This document shows positions 16,388-25,113 of a DNA stretch of 64,000 nucleotides, one piece after another. Every line of letters starts with the position of its first letter. Position 1 is the first letter of the stretch. Origin of the DNA: JBBRYB01 sp038238115. Lineage in GTDB: Bacteria > Actinomycetota > Actinomycetes > Propionibacteriales > Nocardioidaceae. The notes beneath the pieces were generated by a model, which made no database searches, had not been told where the DNA came from, and saw only the letters and a program-made list of their open reading frames with translations. A program made the translations under genes and the position numbers. The stretch is taken from contig JBBRYB010000001.1 of the NCBI GenBank assembly GCA_038238115.1, forward strand, positions 62,001 through 126,000, written 5' to 3'.

Positions 16388-17470
16388 ATGGCCACCCAGC
16401 TCAAGACCGACCCGCCGCGCGACGCTCCACCCGCCCCTGCTGAAACGCGCTGGGAAGCGGCGAAACTGCCACGATGGGCGCCACTCGGGTTCGCGGCGGT
16501 CGGGTTGGTGGTGGCCGTCTTACTGCGCACAACCGGCACCGGAATCGCGCTCGCGGTCCCCGTCGGTTGGGCCGTCTTCGTTGTCGGGCTGACCGCCGCA
16601 TCGCGAATCGTCGAGGGCGGCCGCAAGGCCACCGACAGACTGGCTACGAGTCTTATCTCGAGCGCCTTCCTGCTTGCGCTGCTGCCACTGGGCACGCTGC
16701 TCTTCCAGGTGGTCAGCAAGGGAGCGCCCGTCTTGAGCGGGCAGTTCCTGACGTACTCGATGCGCAACGTCGTCGGGGAGGGTGGTGGCATCTATCACGC
16801 CATCGCGGGCACGCTCATCGTCACCGCTCTTGCCGCGGCCATCTCGATCCCGGTGGGCATCATGACCGCCGTGTACCTCGTCGAGTACGGCCAAGGTCGG
16901 CTGGCCGCGGCGATCACGTTTCTCGTCGACGTCATGACGGGCATCCCGTCCATCGTGGCCGGCCTGTTCGCCTATGCGCTGTTCGTCATCTTCTTCGGCG
17001 AGGGCATCCGGATGGGGTTCGCCGGCTCGGTGGCCTTGTCGCTGTTGATGATCCCGCTTGTGGTGCGCTCGTGCGAGGAGATGCTGAAGCTCGTCCCCAA
17101 CGAGTTGCGTGAAGCGGCGTACGCGCTCGGAGTCCCGAAGTGGCGCACGATCGTCAAGATCGTCATCCCCACGGCGCTCGCAGGCATCATCACCGGGATC
17201 ACCATCGCCGTCGCACGCATCATCGGCGAGACGGCGCCGCTGCTGATCATCGCCGGCGCAACCGATTCGACAAACCTCAACCCTTTCAGCGGCCGGATGA
17301 TGACGATGCCCGTCTTCATCTACGGCCAGTACAAGAACCCCGGGATCCCCCCGGAGTTCAGCCAGGAGCGGGCATGGGGAGCTGCGCTTGTGCTGACGAT
17401 CATCATCATGCTGCTCAACCTCGCCGCCAGGCTCATCTCCTACTACTTCTCCCCCAAGACCAAGGCATGA
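16388..17470 (+). CDS. pstA: Phosphate ABC transporter permease PstA
   Basis: 360 aa. An N-terminal extension with two extra hydrophobic stretches (about residues 36-75) precedes the canonical six-helix domain. The latter has FLVDVMTGIPSIVAGLF and the EAA loop LREAAYALGVPKWRTIVKIV. It partners with PstC. The start is 1 bp after the pstC stop, so the two are translated together. The N-terminal extension is longer than in the enterobacterial protein but common in actinobacteria. Confidence 0.94.
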   Translation: MATQLKTDPPRDAPPAPAETRWEAAKLPRWAPLGFAAVGLVVAVLLRTTGTGIALAVPVGWAVFVVGLTAASRIVEGGRKATDRLATSLISSAFLLALLPLGTLLFQVVSKGAPVLSGQFLTYSMRNVVGEGGGIYHAIAGTLIVTALAAAISIPVGIMTAVYLVEYGQGRLAAAITFLVDVMTGIPSIVAGLFAYALFVIFFGEGIRMGFAGSVALSLLMIPLVVRSCEEMLKLVPNELREAAYALGVPKWRTIVKIVIPTALAGIITGITIAVARIIGETAPLLIIAGATDSTNLNPFSGRMMTMPVFIYGQYKNPGIPPEFSQERAWGAALVLTIIIMLLNLAARLISYYFSPKTKA

Positions 17471-17512
17471 CGGGCGTCCGCGCCCGCCGTGCGAACCGAA
17501 CCGAGGACTATC

Positions 17513-18292
17513 GTGGCCAAGAGCATCGACGTCAGTGACCTGAGCATCTTCTACGGCAAGTTCAAGGCCGTCGAGGACGTCACGATCCCGCTCGCGGCGA
17601 GGTCGGTTACGGCCCTGATCGGGCCGTCCGGCTGCGGTAAGTCCACGTTTCTGCGCTCGCTCAACCGCATGCACGAAGTCATCCCGGGAGCCTGGGTCGA
17701 GGGCAAGATCGTCATCGACGGGCGCGACCTGTACGACGAGGAGGTCGACCCCGTCGAGGTGCGCCGACAGATCGGGATGGTCTTCCAGCGTCCCAACCCG
17801 TTTCCGACCATGTCGATCTACGACAACGTCCTCGCCGGCAAGCGGCTCAACGGCAAGCGCCTCAACAAGGCCACAGCCGACGAGGCGGTCGAGAAGTCGC
17901 TCACCGGCGCGAACCTCTGGAACGAGGTCAAGGACCGACTGAACCGACCCGGCTCCAGCCTGTCCGGCGGCCAGCAACAGCGCCTGTGCATCGCCCGGGC
18001 CATCGCGGTCGAGCCGCAGGTGCTGCTCATGGACGAGCCTTGCTCGGCCCTCGACCCGATCTCGACAAGTGCGATCGAGGACCTGATCCACGAGCTCAAG
18101 GAGCGCTACACCATCGTCATCGTGACCCACAACATGCAGCAGGCTGCCCGCGTCTCCGAGACGACGGCCTTCTTCAACCTCACCGGCGTGGGCCAACCCG
18201 GCCGGTTGGTCGAGTACGGCGCGACCGCAAAGATCTTCTCCAACCCCGACAACACTGCCACCGAGGCCTACATCTCCGGTCGATTCGGCTGA
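17513..18292 (+). CDS. pstB: Phosphate import ATP-binding protein PstB
   Basis: 259 aa from the GTG at 17513, preceded by GAGGA at 5-nt spacing; an in-frame upstream start at 17489 is less likely and would exceed the usual length. Walker A is GPSGCGKST, the signature is LSGGQQQRLCIARA, and Walker B is VLLMDEPCSALDP. The PstB-specific segment FQRPNPFPTMSIYDNV is present. It energises PstCA. It is the last gene of the operon and is convergent with the phoD-like gene. Confidence 0.95.
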   Translation: MAKSIDVSDLSIFYGKFKAVEDVTIPLAARSVTALIGPSGCGKSTFLRSLNRMHEVIPGAWVEGKIVIDGRDLYDEEVDPVEVRRQIGMVFQRPNPFPTMSIYDNVLAGKRLNGKRLNKATADEAVEKSLTGANLWNEVKDRLNRPGSSLSGGQQQRLCIARAIAVEPQVLLMDEPCSALDPISTSAIEDLIHELKERYTIVIVTHNMQQAARVSETTAFFNLTGVGQPGRLVEYGATAKIFSNPDNTATEAYISGRFG

Positions 18293-18313
18293 GAGCGCAT
18301 CAGCTGCGGCACG

Positions 18314-19966
18314 TCACCCCTTGATGTGCATCTCGCTGACCACCTCGAGGCCCGGATCATCGTCTCGACCTTCCTCGACGACTCCGCGCTCCCACCACAT
18401 CGAGACGTCGCGACCGTGGCACTCCAGCGTTGCCAGGTTGTTGTCGAACCAAGGACCCTTGATCGTGTGCCACCAAAATGGCGGGTCGGGCACCTTCGCC
18501 GACCTGGCCAGCAGCCGGCCGATCCCCCGGCCGGTGTTCTTCGACGAGAACGCCGTGGCATAGCGGATCGCGTAGGGCAGCGGGTTGCGGATCGGTGAGC
18601 AGACGGCCTGCAAGATCCGGCACTCGCCGTCTCGCTGCACCTCGGCGACGTAGGAGTTGTGGACGTCGCCGGACAGGAACGTCACGGTGGCCGGGGCTTT
18701 CCCCCGCTTGCCGTCGGCCAGCTCGCAGACCATCGCCGCCACCTTGCGGAAGCTGTCTTGGAACGCTGCCCAGTGCTCGAGATCGACACCCTGCCTGATC
18801 CGCTCCCCCACTGACTTGGCCCGACGGCCCCAGGCACCCATCGCGACTGCCTCGTCCCATGCCTCCAGCTCGTGCAGGCCGCGCGACAACAGGAACGGTA
18901 GGGACGTGCCGATGAAGACGTGGTCGTGGTCCCCCTGCAATTGAGCGTCGAGCCAGTCCATCGCCTCGCCGTCGAGGATCGCCCGGTTCTCGGGCTTGAG
19001 CACCCGGGCGGCCCGGGAGTCGACGACGATGACCCGGCTGTTGGCGATGTCGCGGGCATAGCTCCACCGGTAGGTGTCGGGTGCTTCGTCGACCCGCCCC
19101 GCGAAGTCGTCCAGTACCTGCCCCAGGTCGGCGTCGCCGCCCGCGTCGCGAGCCGCCACGACCTGCTTCCAGATCTCGTCGCTGGCACGGTCTGCAGGTG
19201 AGAGGTTGCCCAGGTGCTGGTACACCCAGTACGACGCGAGTCCGGCGACGATGCGCCCACGCCACCACGAGGTCGCGTTCATCTGCTCTCGCCATGCCTC
19301 AGACGTGTTCCAGTCGTCCCGGATGTCATGGTCGTCGAAGATCATGGCGCTCGGCAACGTCGACAGCAGCCAGCGGTTCGCGGGATCAGTCCAAGCCAAG
19401 AAGTAGAGGTGGGCGTACTCCTGGTAGTCCTTCAGTTCCTCACCGGGTGGCTGGTCCGGGTCGCGCCGCGCCTCGATGAACTCGCGCATCGGCTGAGACG
19501 TCTCGTCGGCGTACACCTGGTCACCGAGGAACAAGATCAGGTCCGGCCACTTGTCGTCGCTCGACATCATGTGCAGGGCGTAGGCGCGCATCGCATCGAC
19601 ACCATGCTTGCGGTTGCCGGCACGGTCGTGCGAGATGCTCGTGCGGCAGGAGCCGAAGGCCATCCTCAGCTTGTCGCCGGGGACCAGCGTCGCGATCCGG
19701 CTGGGGGGGAACTCGCTGTCCGCCGGCGGCCACACCTCAGTGCCGTCGATGTCGACGGTGTACTCAGCGATGCATCCAGGCTCGAGGCCGTCGACCTCCA
19801 CCAGCGCATAGTGGTGCCCGTGCACGCTGAACGTGCCGGTCGTCCACGTCCCGCCCACCGCGTGCACGGAGACTTGGCTCGCCGACTTCGCCTCCACCCA
19901 GATCGACGCGGATGTCTCGTCGACGAAGCGGAGCAGGGGACCGAGGACCAGGCTGTTGTCAATCAC
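18314..19966 (-). CDS. PhoD-like alkaline phosphatase/phosphodiesterase family protein
   Basis: 550 aa from the GTG at 19966. An N-terminal beta-sandwich (VLGPLLRFVDETSASIWVEA) leads into a metallophosphatase domain. That domain shows AFGSCRTS, LFLGDQVYADE, MIFDDHDIRDDWN and TFLSGDVHNSYVAEV, the metal-binding motifs of the PhoD/MPP_PhoD group. No Tat or Sec signal peptide is visible, so unlike classical PhoD it may be intracellular. It lies convergent to the pst operon, which suggests but does not prove a phosphate role. The small zincin gene lies 49 bp upstream on the same strand. Confidence 0.82.
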   Translation of the reverse strand: MIDNSLVLGPLLRFVDETSASIWVEAKSASQVSVHAVGGTWTTGTFSVHGHHYALVEVDGLEPGCIAEYTVDIDGTEVWPPADSEFPPSRIATLVPGDKLRMAFGSCRTSISHDRAGNRKHGVDAMRAYALHMMSSDDKWPDLILFLGDQVYADETSQPMREFIEARRDPDQPPGEELKDYQEYAHLYFLAWTDPANRWLLSTLPSAMIFDDHDIRDDWNTSEAWREQMNATSWWRGRIVAGLASYWVYQHLGNLSPADRASDEIWKQVVAARDAGGDADLGQVLDDFAGRVDEAPDTYRWSYARDIANSRVIVVDSRAARVLKPENRAILDGEAMDWLDAQLQGDHDHVFIGTSLPFLLSRGLHELEAWDEAVAMGAWGRRAKSVGERIRQGVDLEHWAAFQDSFRKVAAMVCELADGKRGKAPATVTFLSGDVHNSYVAEVQRDGECRILQAVCSPIRNPLPYAIRYATAFSSKNTGRGIGRLLARSAKVPDPPFWWHTIKGPWFDNNLATLECHGRDVSMWWERGVVEEGRDDDPGLEVVSEMHIKG

Positions 19967-20015
19967 CCGGCTATTTCTACACCGTCGAGGCCACGTGGGT
20001 CGTACAGTCGGCAAC

Positions 20016-20363
20016 TCAGGAATAGCCGAGGTCGTGGAGGCGCTCGTCGTCGATGCCGAAGTGGTGGGCGATCTCGTGCACCACCGTGACCTGGATCTGG
20101 CGTTGCACCTCGTCGGGGTGGGCACAGATCCGCAGCGTCGGCAGCCGGAAGATCGTGATGCGGTCCGGAATCGTCATCACGTACGCCGAGGTGCGGTCGG
20201 TGAGTGGCACGCCCTCGTAGAGACCCAGCAGGTGTGCCTCGTCGGGCAACTCGTCCTCGACGAAGATGGCCACGTTGTCCATGAGTGCCGCGAGCTCGGG
20301 CGGGAGGCAGTCGAGGGCCTCTGCCACCAGCTGCTCGAACTGCTCCGCCGCGATGTCGATCAC
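20016..20363 (-). CDS. Small zincin-like metallopeptidase family protein
   Basis: 115 aa from the GTG at 20363. The C-terminal motif VVHEIAHHFGIDDERL is an HExxHxxGxxD zinc-metallopeptidase site. The body (DCLPPELAALMDNVAIFVED and RITIFRLPTLRICAHPDEV) matches the short zincin family common in actinobacteria. It is cytoplasmic, and its substrate is unknown. It precedes the PhoD-like gene by 49 bp and probably shares its transcript. Confidence 0.82.
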   Translation of the reverse strand: MIDIAAEQFEQLVAEALDCLPPELAALMDNVAIFVEDELPDEAHLLGLYEGVPLTDRTSAYVMTIPDRITIFRLPTLRICAHPDEVQRQIQVTVVHEIAHHFGIDDERLHDLGYS

Positions 20364-20463
20364 AGTGGCAACCCTAGATCCCCGCCTAGCTGTGATAACC
20401 AGCCAGCATTCGACTCTGTCACTGTTGTCGTTGTCGCCCGGGCAGCTCGACGCGCCTGGCAAC

Positions 20464-21216
20464 TCAGCCGACTGAGGCGTGCATCTCCCACACCAGCACC
20501 CGGGCAGCGGCAGGCGCCGCCCCGGCGATCGCGATTCCCCCCATCCCGGTGATCGCGGCACTGTCGCCCTCGGACATCGAACCAACGGTGTCGAGGTCGA
20601 CCCGACCGGTGACGACGAAGACATGCAGGTACGGCGCCTGCGGGAGCGGGAGCGACGCGCCGGGGCTGATGCTTCCCACATGCAACGCAGCCGCCGACTG
20701 GCCGAGGCCGACGCCCACCTCGTCTCGATGCCGCGGCAGACCGCTGGCCACCACGGCAAGGCTGCCCGGTTGGACGCCTGCGATCGGGCGCTGCGCGTAG
20801 CTCGGTTCGCCCCCCGGCTCGTCGGGGACAACCCACATCTGCACGAAGCGCACAGGTTCTATGTCGCAGGCGCCCCGGTGCTGATCGGGAGCGGTCTCCG
20901 CGTGCACGACTCCATGGCCCGCGCTCAGCCGCTGAGCCGTGCCAGCCGGGATGCGGTTGTGCCGGCCCGCCGAGTCCTCGTGCACCAGGGTCCCGGTCAC
21001 CACCCAGGTAACGATCTCGGTGTCACGGTGCTCGTGGGCGCCGAATCCATGTCCCGGCTGCACGGTCTCGTCGTTGTGTGCGAGCAGCAGACCGTACGAC
21101 GTATCGTCCGGGTCGTAGTGACGGCCGAACGAGAAGCAGTGCCACGAGGTGATCCCGTCGGCCCGGGTCACGTAGCGATCAGCCGAGCGGCGTACCCGGA
21201 TCTGCGGCGACACCAT
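20464..21216 (-). CDS. Pirin family protein (bicupin)
   Basis: 250 aa. The N-terminal cupin contains GFGAHEHRDTEIVTWVVTG and SAGHGVVHAE, the metal-binding His/Glu pattern of pirins; the C-terminal cupin is less conserved. Bacterial pirins often have quercetin-dioxygenase-like or redox-regulatory roles, and the precise role here is not predictable. The ATG at 21216 follows GAGGAGG. It is separated by 100 bp from the zincin gene on the same strand. Confidence 0.88.
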   Translation of the reverse strand: MVSPQIRVRRSADRYVTRADGITSWHCFSFGRHYDPDDTSYGLLLAHNDETVQPGHGFGAHEHRDTEIVTWVVTGTLVHEDSAGRHNRIPAGTAQRLSAGHGVVHAETAPDQHRGACDIEPVRFVQMWVVPDEPGGEPSYAQRPIAGVQPGSLAVVASGLPRHRDEVGVGLGQSAAALHVGSISPGASLPLPQAPYLHVFVVTGRVDLDTVGSMSEGDSAAITGMGGIAIAGAAPAAARVLVWEMHASVG

Positions 21217-21443
21217 GGCCCGGCCTCCTCTCGACGCGACCGGACGGGCATCCCGGTGTCAGCCAGTCTCGCGCACGCAGCTCCTGCAGCGCCGAGAGTC
21301 TCCCCTGAGGAAACCCTGACGAGTGGACGAGCGGACTCCCGCGAGCGTCTCAGCCGAGTCGACATCGGTTTGGAGCGCTCCGGCGCTAGCCCCTATGCTG
21401 GGGCGGTCCCCGACGGTTTCTCGCGCGAGATGCCCGGGCTTAG

Positions 21444-21516
21444 GCCCCCATCGTCTAGTGGCCTAGGACGCCGCCCTTTCACGGCGGTAGCACGGGTTCG
21501 AATCCCGTTGGGGGTG
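21444..21516 (+). tRNA. tRNA-Glu (anticodon TTC)
   Basis: 73 nt fold into a cloverleaf. The acceptor GCCCCCA pairs with TGGGGGT (first pair G-U). The anticodon stem CCGCC/GGCGG holds the loop CTTTCAC with anticodon TTC, and the T arm is ACGGGTTCGAATCCCGT. The 3' CCA is not encoded. Confidence 0.95.
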
Positions 21517-21569
21517 CTTCGTGCGCTATCGTGGGCGGTCTAAAGCCGCGCACGTGAGTGTGCAAACCT

Positions 21570-21643
21570 GGCCCCGTAGCGCAGCTGGTTAGCGCGTCGC
21601 CCTGTCACGGCGAAGGCCGCGGGTTCGAGTCCCGTCGGGGTCG
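21570..21643 (+). tRNA. tRNA-Asp (anticodon GTC)
   Basis: 74 nt. The acceptor GGCCCCG pairs with CGGGGTC. The D arm is GCGCAGCTGGTTAGCGC, the anticodon loop CTGTCAC carries GTC, and the T arm is GCGGGTTCGAGTCCCGT. CCA is not encoded. It lies 53 bp after tRNA-Glu. Confidence 0.95.
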
Positions 21644-21851
21644 CTGCAAGCTTCTCACGCCATCCAGGGTGGGACGTTTTCTGCTGTCCGTCGCGGCATA
21701 CTCGTGGGGCGATGGTCTGCTGTACGGTGGCTCCGCGCGTGAGCGATGCAGCCACGGCTACCGTGCATCCAGGCCTGCGCCATGCCGCTACACTGTTGCC
21801 GCTTCGACGCCAGTCGGCGCACGTCCATGTGCGGTGATGGGCACGACAGTA

Positions 21852-21925
21852 GGCCAGGTAGCTCAGTCGGTACGAGCGTCCGCCTGAAAAGCGGAAGGTC
21901 GCCGGTTCGATCCCGGCCCTGGCCA
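21852..21925 (+). tRNA. tRNA-Phe (anticodon GAA)
   Basis: 74 nt. The acceptor GGCCAGG pairs with CCTGGCC. The D arm is GCTCAGTCGGTACGAGC, the anticodon loop CTGAAAA carries GAA, and the T arm is GCCGGTTCGATCCCGGC. CCA is not encoded. A short direct repeat and decayed genes follow directly at its 3' end. Confidence 0.95.
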
Positions 21926-21961
21926 CCCCTCTGTCACCAGCGCATGCCCCTCTGACCAGCG
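21926..21961 (+). repeat. Imperfect direct repeat at the 3' end of tRNA-Phe
   Basis: CCCCTCTGTCACCAGCG (21926-21942) is followed four bases later by CCCCTCTGACCAGCG (21947-21961), the same sequence minus two bases. It starts exactly after the tRNA discriminator base. It could be slippage or the trace of an insertion. Confidence 0.5.
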
Positions 21962-21965
21962 GTTG

Positions 21966-22075
21966 TCTTTGGCCACGCTCAGCTTCTACGACGCGCTGTT
22001 CGTCGTACTCGCCGCGCATCTCGACGTTCCGCTAACTCATCGGCGACACTTGGCTGAGCAGGGCGCCAAATCTTC
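21966..22075 (+). pseudogene. Remnant of a VapC-type PIN-domain toxin (C-terminal end)
   Basis: The stretch LATLSFYDALFVVLAAHLDVP, continued by L-THRRHLAEQG, matches the C-terminal third of PIN-domain toxins, whose usual form is LSxYDAxYVxLAexLxxPLxTxDxRLA. Nothing upstream supplies the N-terminal acidic residues, because the tRNA-Phe gene begins there. The expected TxD is also degenerate. It is therefore a truncated, non-functional piece. No matching antitoxin is seen. Confidence 0.45.
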
Positions 22076-22377
22076 CCTGCCGAGCCGAGCTGGTGTAACA
22101 CCGGGCCGAAGGCATCTCGCAGTACGATCCGGCTGCGCGACTGCGAGGGCATCCCGAGAGAGTCGCTGAACAGCCCCCATACCGCCTCAGCGGCGACGTC
22201 GTCACTCCGCAGCAGTTTCGACAGCTGCTCGACCCTGTCGCCCCTCCCACGCCACGACTGCGGCTGCTCAGACCCGCCATGCCGTATGTCGGCGCCGAGT
22301 ACGCCGACTACGCCGGTGGCATCGAAGGCCGCCATGTCGCCTGAGGAGCGTCTCACGTGGCGATGTGCGCTGTTGGC
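22076..22377. other. Unassigned, possibly decayed DNA after tRNA-Phe
   Basis: One plus-strand frame stays open for about 80 codons (about 22100-22342, ending GGIEGRHVA) but starts right after a stop and has no start codon or ribosome binding site. It reads like the tail of a gene whose front is missing. I do not recognise the product. Confidence 0.3.
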
Positions 22378-22977
22378 TCAGCGCATCATCTTGCGCATCA
22401 CCCAACGCGGATGGCCGCCGCTGCGGCCGGTGGTGGGCGCTGCGCGCTCAAAGCCGGCACGCTCAAAGAGCTCGACAGTCCCGACGTAGCCCGAGATGAC
22501 GTCGACGCGGCCGCCACGAGCGTCCACCGGATAGCCCTCGACCACCTCGGCGCCATGTGCCGCCGCATACTGAACGGCACCGGCCAGCAGTCGGTGCATC
22601 AACCCGTGCTTGCGGTACCCAGCCCGAACGATGAAGCAGACGGCGATCCATGCGTCACGGTCGTCCAGGACCGGGATGGTCCGAGAGTTGAGCAAGCGCC
22701 GGTAGCTCGAGCGTGGCGCGATCGAGCACCAGCCGGCCACGATGTCGTCCACATAGACCAGCACGCCGGGGCCAGGCTCGGTCGCACACTCCGCGCGCAT
22801 GCGATCCGGCCGCTCGCGTGCGGGCACGCGACTGTCTCGGTAAGCCATGCACCAGCAACCGCGCGCATCAGGTCGTTGCGTGCCAACGACGGCGGCGAAG
22901 TCCTCGAAACGGCCCCACGCAGGCCGCACGTCGATCGTCGGCTCGTGGTCGGTCAGAAACCTCGGTATCGCGGACAT
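22378..22977 (-). CDS. GNAT family N-acetyltransferase
   Basis: 199 aa from the ATG at 22977; a TTG nine bases upstream is possible. The acetyl-CoA-binding core is visible as AWIAVCFIVRAGYRKHGLMHRL (motif A, with the R/Q-x-x-G-x-G/A loop degenerate to RKHGLM). It is followed by AVQYAAAHGAEVVEGYPVD and a terminal YVGTVELFERAGFERA. The N-terminal RGCWCMAYRDSR resembles the subgroup with a Cys-rich WCxxxR motif. The acceptor is unknown. It is a single gene with no visible ribosome binding site. Confidence 0.8.
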   Translation of the reverse strand: MSAIPRFLTDHEPTIDVRPAWGRFEDFAAVVGTQRPDARGCWCMAYRDSRVPARERPDRMRAECATEPGPGVLVYVDDIVAGWCSIAPRSSYRRLLNSRTIPVLDDRDAWIAVCFIVRAGYRKHGLMHRLLAGAVQYAAAHGAEVVEGYPVDARGGRVDVISGYVGTVELFERAGFERAAPTTGRSGGHPRWVMRKMMR

Positions 22978-23128
22978 GACCAACAAAACTACCCATCAAG
23001 TCCGACTGGCGAACCGAAGCAGGTGTTGACTTCATCGACGGCTGAACAAGCGGTGCGAACCCATCGTCTGGTCCACGACGGCGGGAGCGTTTTCTTGACT
23101 GATTCCAGTTAACGGGTGAGACTGCTCC

Positions 23129-23590
23129 ATGGTGGAGCTATCACGAAGAGACCCGGATGCAGGCTCGCTGCTGCGTGAGGCGGGGTTGCGTGTCACTGGC
23201 CCACGGGTCGCCGTGCTGGGTGCGCTGGGCGAGCACCCGCACGCCACTGTCGGTGATTTGGCGATGCATGTGCGTCGTGCTCTTGGCTCGGTGTCTACCC
23301 AGGCGGTCTACGACGTCCTGGCAGCGTTGACCAACGCAGGCTTGGTGCGGTCCATCGAACCGGCGGGGTCGCCCGCGCGGTATGAGACCCGGACCGATGA
23401 CAACCATCACCACCTCGTCTGCCGGTCGTGCGGCCTGGTCGTGGACGTCGACTGTGCTGTCGCCGCGGCACCGTGTTTGACCCCACCCGAGGCGTCCGGC
23501 TTCCAGGTCGACGAGGCCGAGGTCGTCTTCTGGGGTTACTGCTCCCCGTGTCAGATCATCCGACAAACAATTGAGGAGAACTCACCATGA
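23129..23590 (+). CDS. Fur/PerR-family transcriptional repressor linked to catalase
   Basis: 153 aa. A winged helix (about residues 40-80, STQAVYDVLAALTNAGLVR) is followed by the metal-sensing domain with HHHLVCRSCG. A second CxxC is GYCSPCQ near the end, which completes a structural zinc site. Fur proteins encoded directly upstream of a catalase gene (FurA/CatR/PerR type) repress that gene and are inactivated by peroxide. Here the TGA overlaps the katA ATG, so the two are translationally coupled and probably autoregulated. A TTGACT at 23095-23100 may be a -35 box, but no clear -10 is seen. Confidence 0.88.
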   Translation: MVELSRRDPDAGSLLREAGLRVTGPRVAVLGALGEHPHATVGDLAMHVRRALGSVSTQAVYDVLAALTNAGLVRSIEPAGSPARYETRTDDNHHHLVCRSCGLVVDVDCAVAAAPCLTPPEASGFQVDEAEVVFWGYCSPCQIIRQTIEENSP

Positions 23591-25113
23591 CGACACCTGT
23601 CAACGGTCCTACCACTACCAACGCGGGCGTCCCTGTGGCCAGCGACGAGCATTCCCTGACTCAAGGGGTCGGCGGTGGCGTCTTGCTGCAGGACCACTAC
23701 CTGATCGAGAAGATGGCGCAGTTCAACCGCGAGCGGGTGCCGGAGCGGGTCGTGCATGCAAAGGGTGGCGGCGCCTTTGGTGAGTTCGTCGTCACCGAGG
23801 ACGTGAGCGCGTACACGAAGGCCGACTTCCTGCAGCCGGGCAAGAGGACGGAGATGCTTGCGAGGTTCTCCTCGGTGGCCCCTGAGCAGGGCGGTGCCGA
23901 CACGCAGCGCGACCCACGTGGCTTCGCGCTGAAGTTTTACACTGAGCAGGGCAACTACGACATGGTAGGCAACAACACGCCGGTCTTCTTCGTCAAGGAC
24001 CCCATGAAGTTCCAGGACTTTATCCGCAGCCAGAAGCGGCTGCCCAACTCCGGCCTGCGGAGCAACGACATGCAGTGGGACTTCTGGACCCTGTCGCCCG
24101 AGTCGGCGCACCAGGTGACATGGCTGATGGGCGACCGCGGCCTGCCCCGAACCTGGCGGCACATGGACGGCTTCAGCTCGCACGCCTACCAGTGGATCAA
24201 CGCCGCCGGGGACAAGTGCTGGGTGAAGTACACGTTCAAGACCGACCAGGGCAACGAGCACCTCGCTCAGGCCGACGCGGATGTGCTCGCCGGCACCTCA
24301 CCGGACCACCACCGCCAGGACCTGTTCGGCGCGATCGACAACGGTGACTTCCCGTCCTGGACTCTGTACGTGCAGATCATGCCGCCGGGCGACGCGGACG
24401 GCTACCGGTTCAACCCCTTCGATTTGACCAAGGTGTGGCCGCACCCGGACTACCCGCTGCTCAAGGTCGGCACAATGACCCTCAACCGCAACCCGGACAA
24501 CTTCTTCGCCCAGATCGAGCAGAGCTCCTTCGAGCCGTCCAACTTCGTGCCCGGTATCGACACCAGCCCGGACAAGATGCTGCTCGGCCGGCTCTTCTCC
24601 TACCCCGACGCGCACCGCTACCGCATCGGCACCAACTACACCCAGCTGCCCGTCAACGCCCCGAAATCGCCGGTGCACTCATTTTCCAAGGAGGGCGCCA
24701 TGCGCTACACCTGGAACGACCCCAGCATCGCGGTGTATGCCCCGAACTCCCACGGCGGCCCCGCTGCGGACACTGGGACGTACGCCGACGGCGCCGGCTG
24801 GTCGGCGGGCGGTGACATGATGCGCTCGCCGTACGTGCAGCACGCGGAGGACGACGACTGGGGCCAGCCAGGAACCCTCGTACGGCAGGTGATGGACGAC
24901 GCAGCGCGCGCCCGCCTGCTCAGCAACATCACCGGTCACCTGCTCAACGGTGTCACCGAACCGATCCTGCAACGCGCCTTCCAGTACTGGTCCAACGTCG
25001 ACGCCGATCTAGGCAAGAAGGTGGAGGAAGCCGTCCGTTCCCAGCAGGACAACGAGGCTCCCACCACCGGGCAAAGCCCGACTCAGCCGGGCGACGAGGC
25101 CGCCACGGTCTGA
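23587..25113 (+). CDS. katA: Monofunctional haem catalase KatA
   Basis: 508 aa, small-subunit clade 3-like length. The distal His is His57 in RVVHAKGGGAFG. The haem/active-site region reads RFSSVAPEQGGADTQRDPRG, and GNNTPVFFVKDP contains the active-site Asn. The proximal Tyr ligand is about Tyr339 in RLFSYPDAHRYRIG. It converts hydrogen peroxide to water and oxygen in the cytoplasm. Translation is coupled to the upstream fur-type gene. The C-terminal 25 residues are polar and poorly conserved. Confidence 0.95.
   Translation: MTTPVNGPTTTNAGVPVASDEHSLTQGVGGGVLLQDHYLIEKMAQFNRERVPERVVHAKGGGAFGEFVVTEDVSAYTKADFLQPGKRTEMLARFSSVAPEQGGADTQRDPRGFALKFYTEQGNYDMVGNNTPVFFVKDPMKFQDFIRSQKRLPNSGLRSNDMQWDFWTLSPESAHQVTWLMGDRGLPRTWRHMDGFSSHAYQWINAAGDKCWVKYTFKTDQGNEHLAQADADVLAGTSPDHHRQDLFGAIDNGDFPSWTLYVQIMPPGDADGYRFNPFDLTKVWPHPDYPLLKVGTMTLNRNPDNFFAQIEQSSFEPSNFVPGIDTSPDKMLLGRLFSYPDAHRYRIGTNYTQLPVNAPKSPVHSFSKEGAMRYTWNDPSIAVYAPNSHGGPAADTGTYADGAGWSAGGDMMRSPYVQHAEDDDWGQPGTLVRQVMDDAARARLLSNITGHLLNGVTEPILQRAFQYWSNVDADLGKKVEEAVRSQQDNEAPTTGQSPTQPGDEAATV

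Noticed and set aside
15361..16791. 476-codon minus-strand open frame opposite pstC/pstA
   Set aside because: Antisense of clear permease genes, low-complexity translation, no start signals.
16520..18196. 558-codon minus-strand open frame opposite pstA/pstB
   Set aside because: Shadow of strongly supported genes; composition is Arg/Asp/Gly-rich and has no domain.
21540..22019. Minus-strand open frame of 159 codons with GIEPATFRFSGGRSYRLSY-like text
   Set aside because: It is the antisense of tRNA-Asp and tRNA-Phe; such peptides are a well-known artefact of translating tRNA genes. The plus-strand frame at 21558-21887 is rejected for the same reason.
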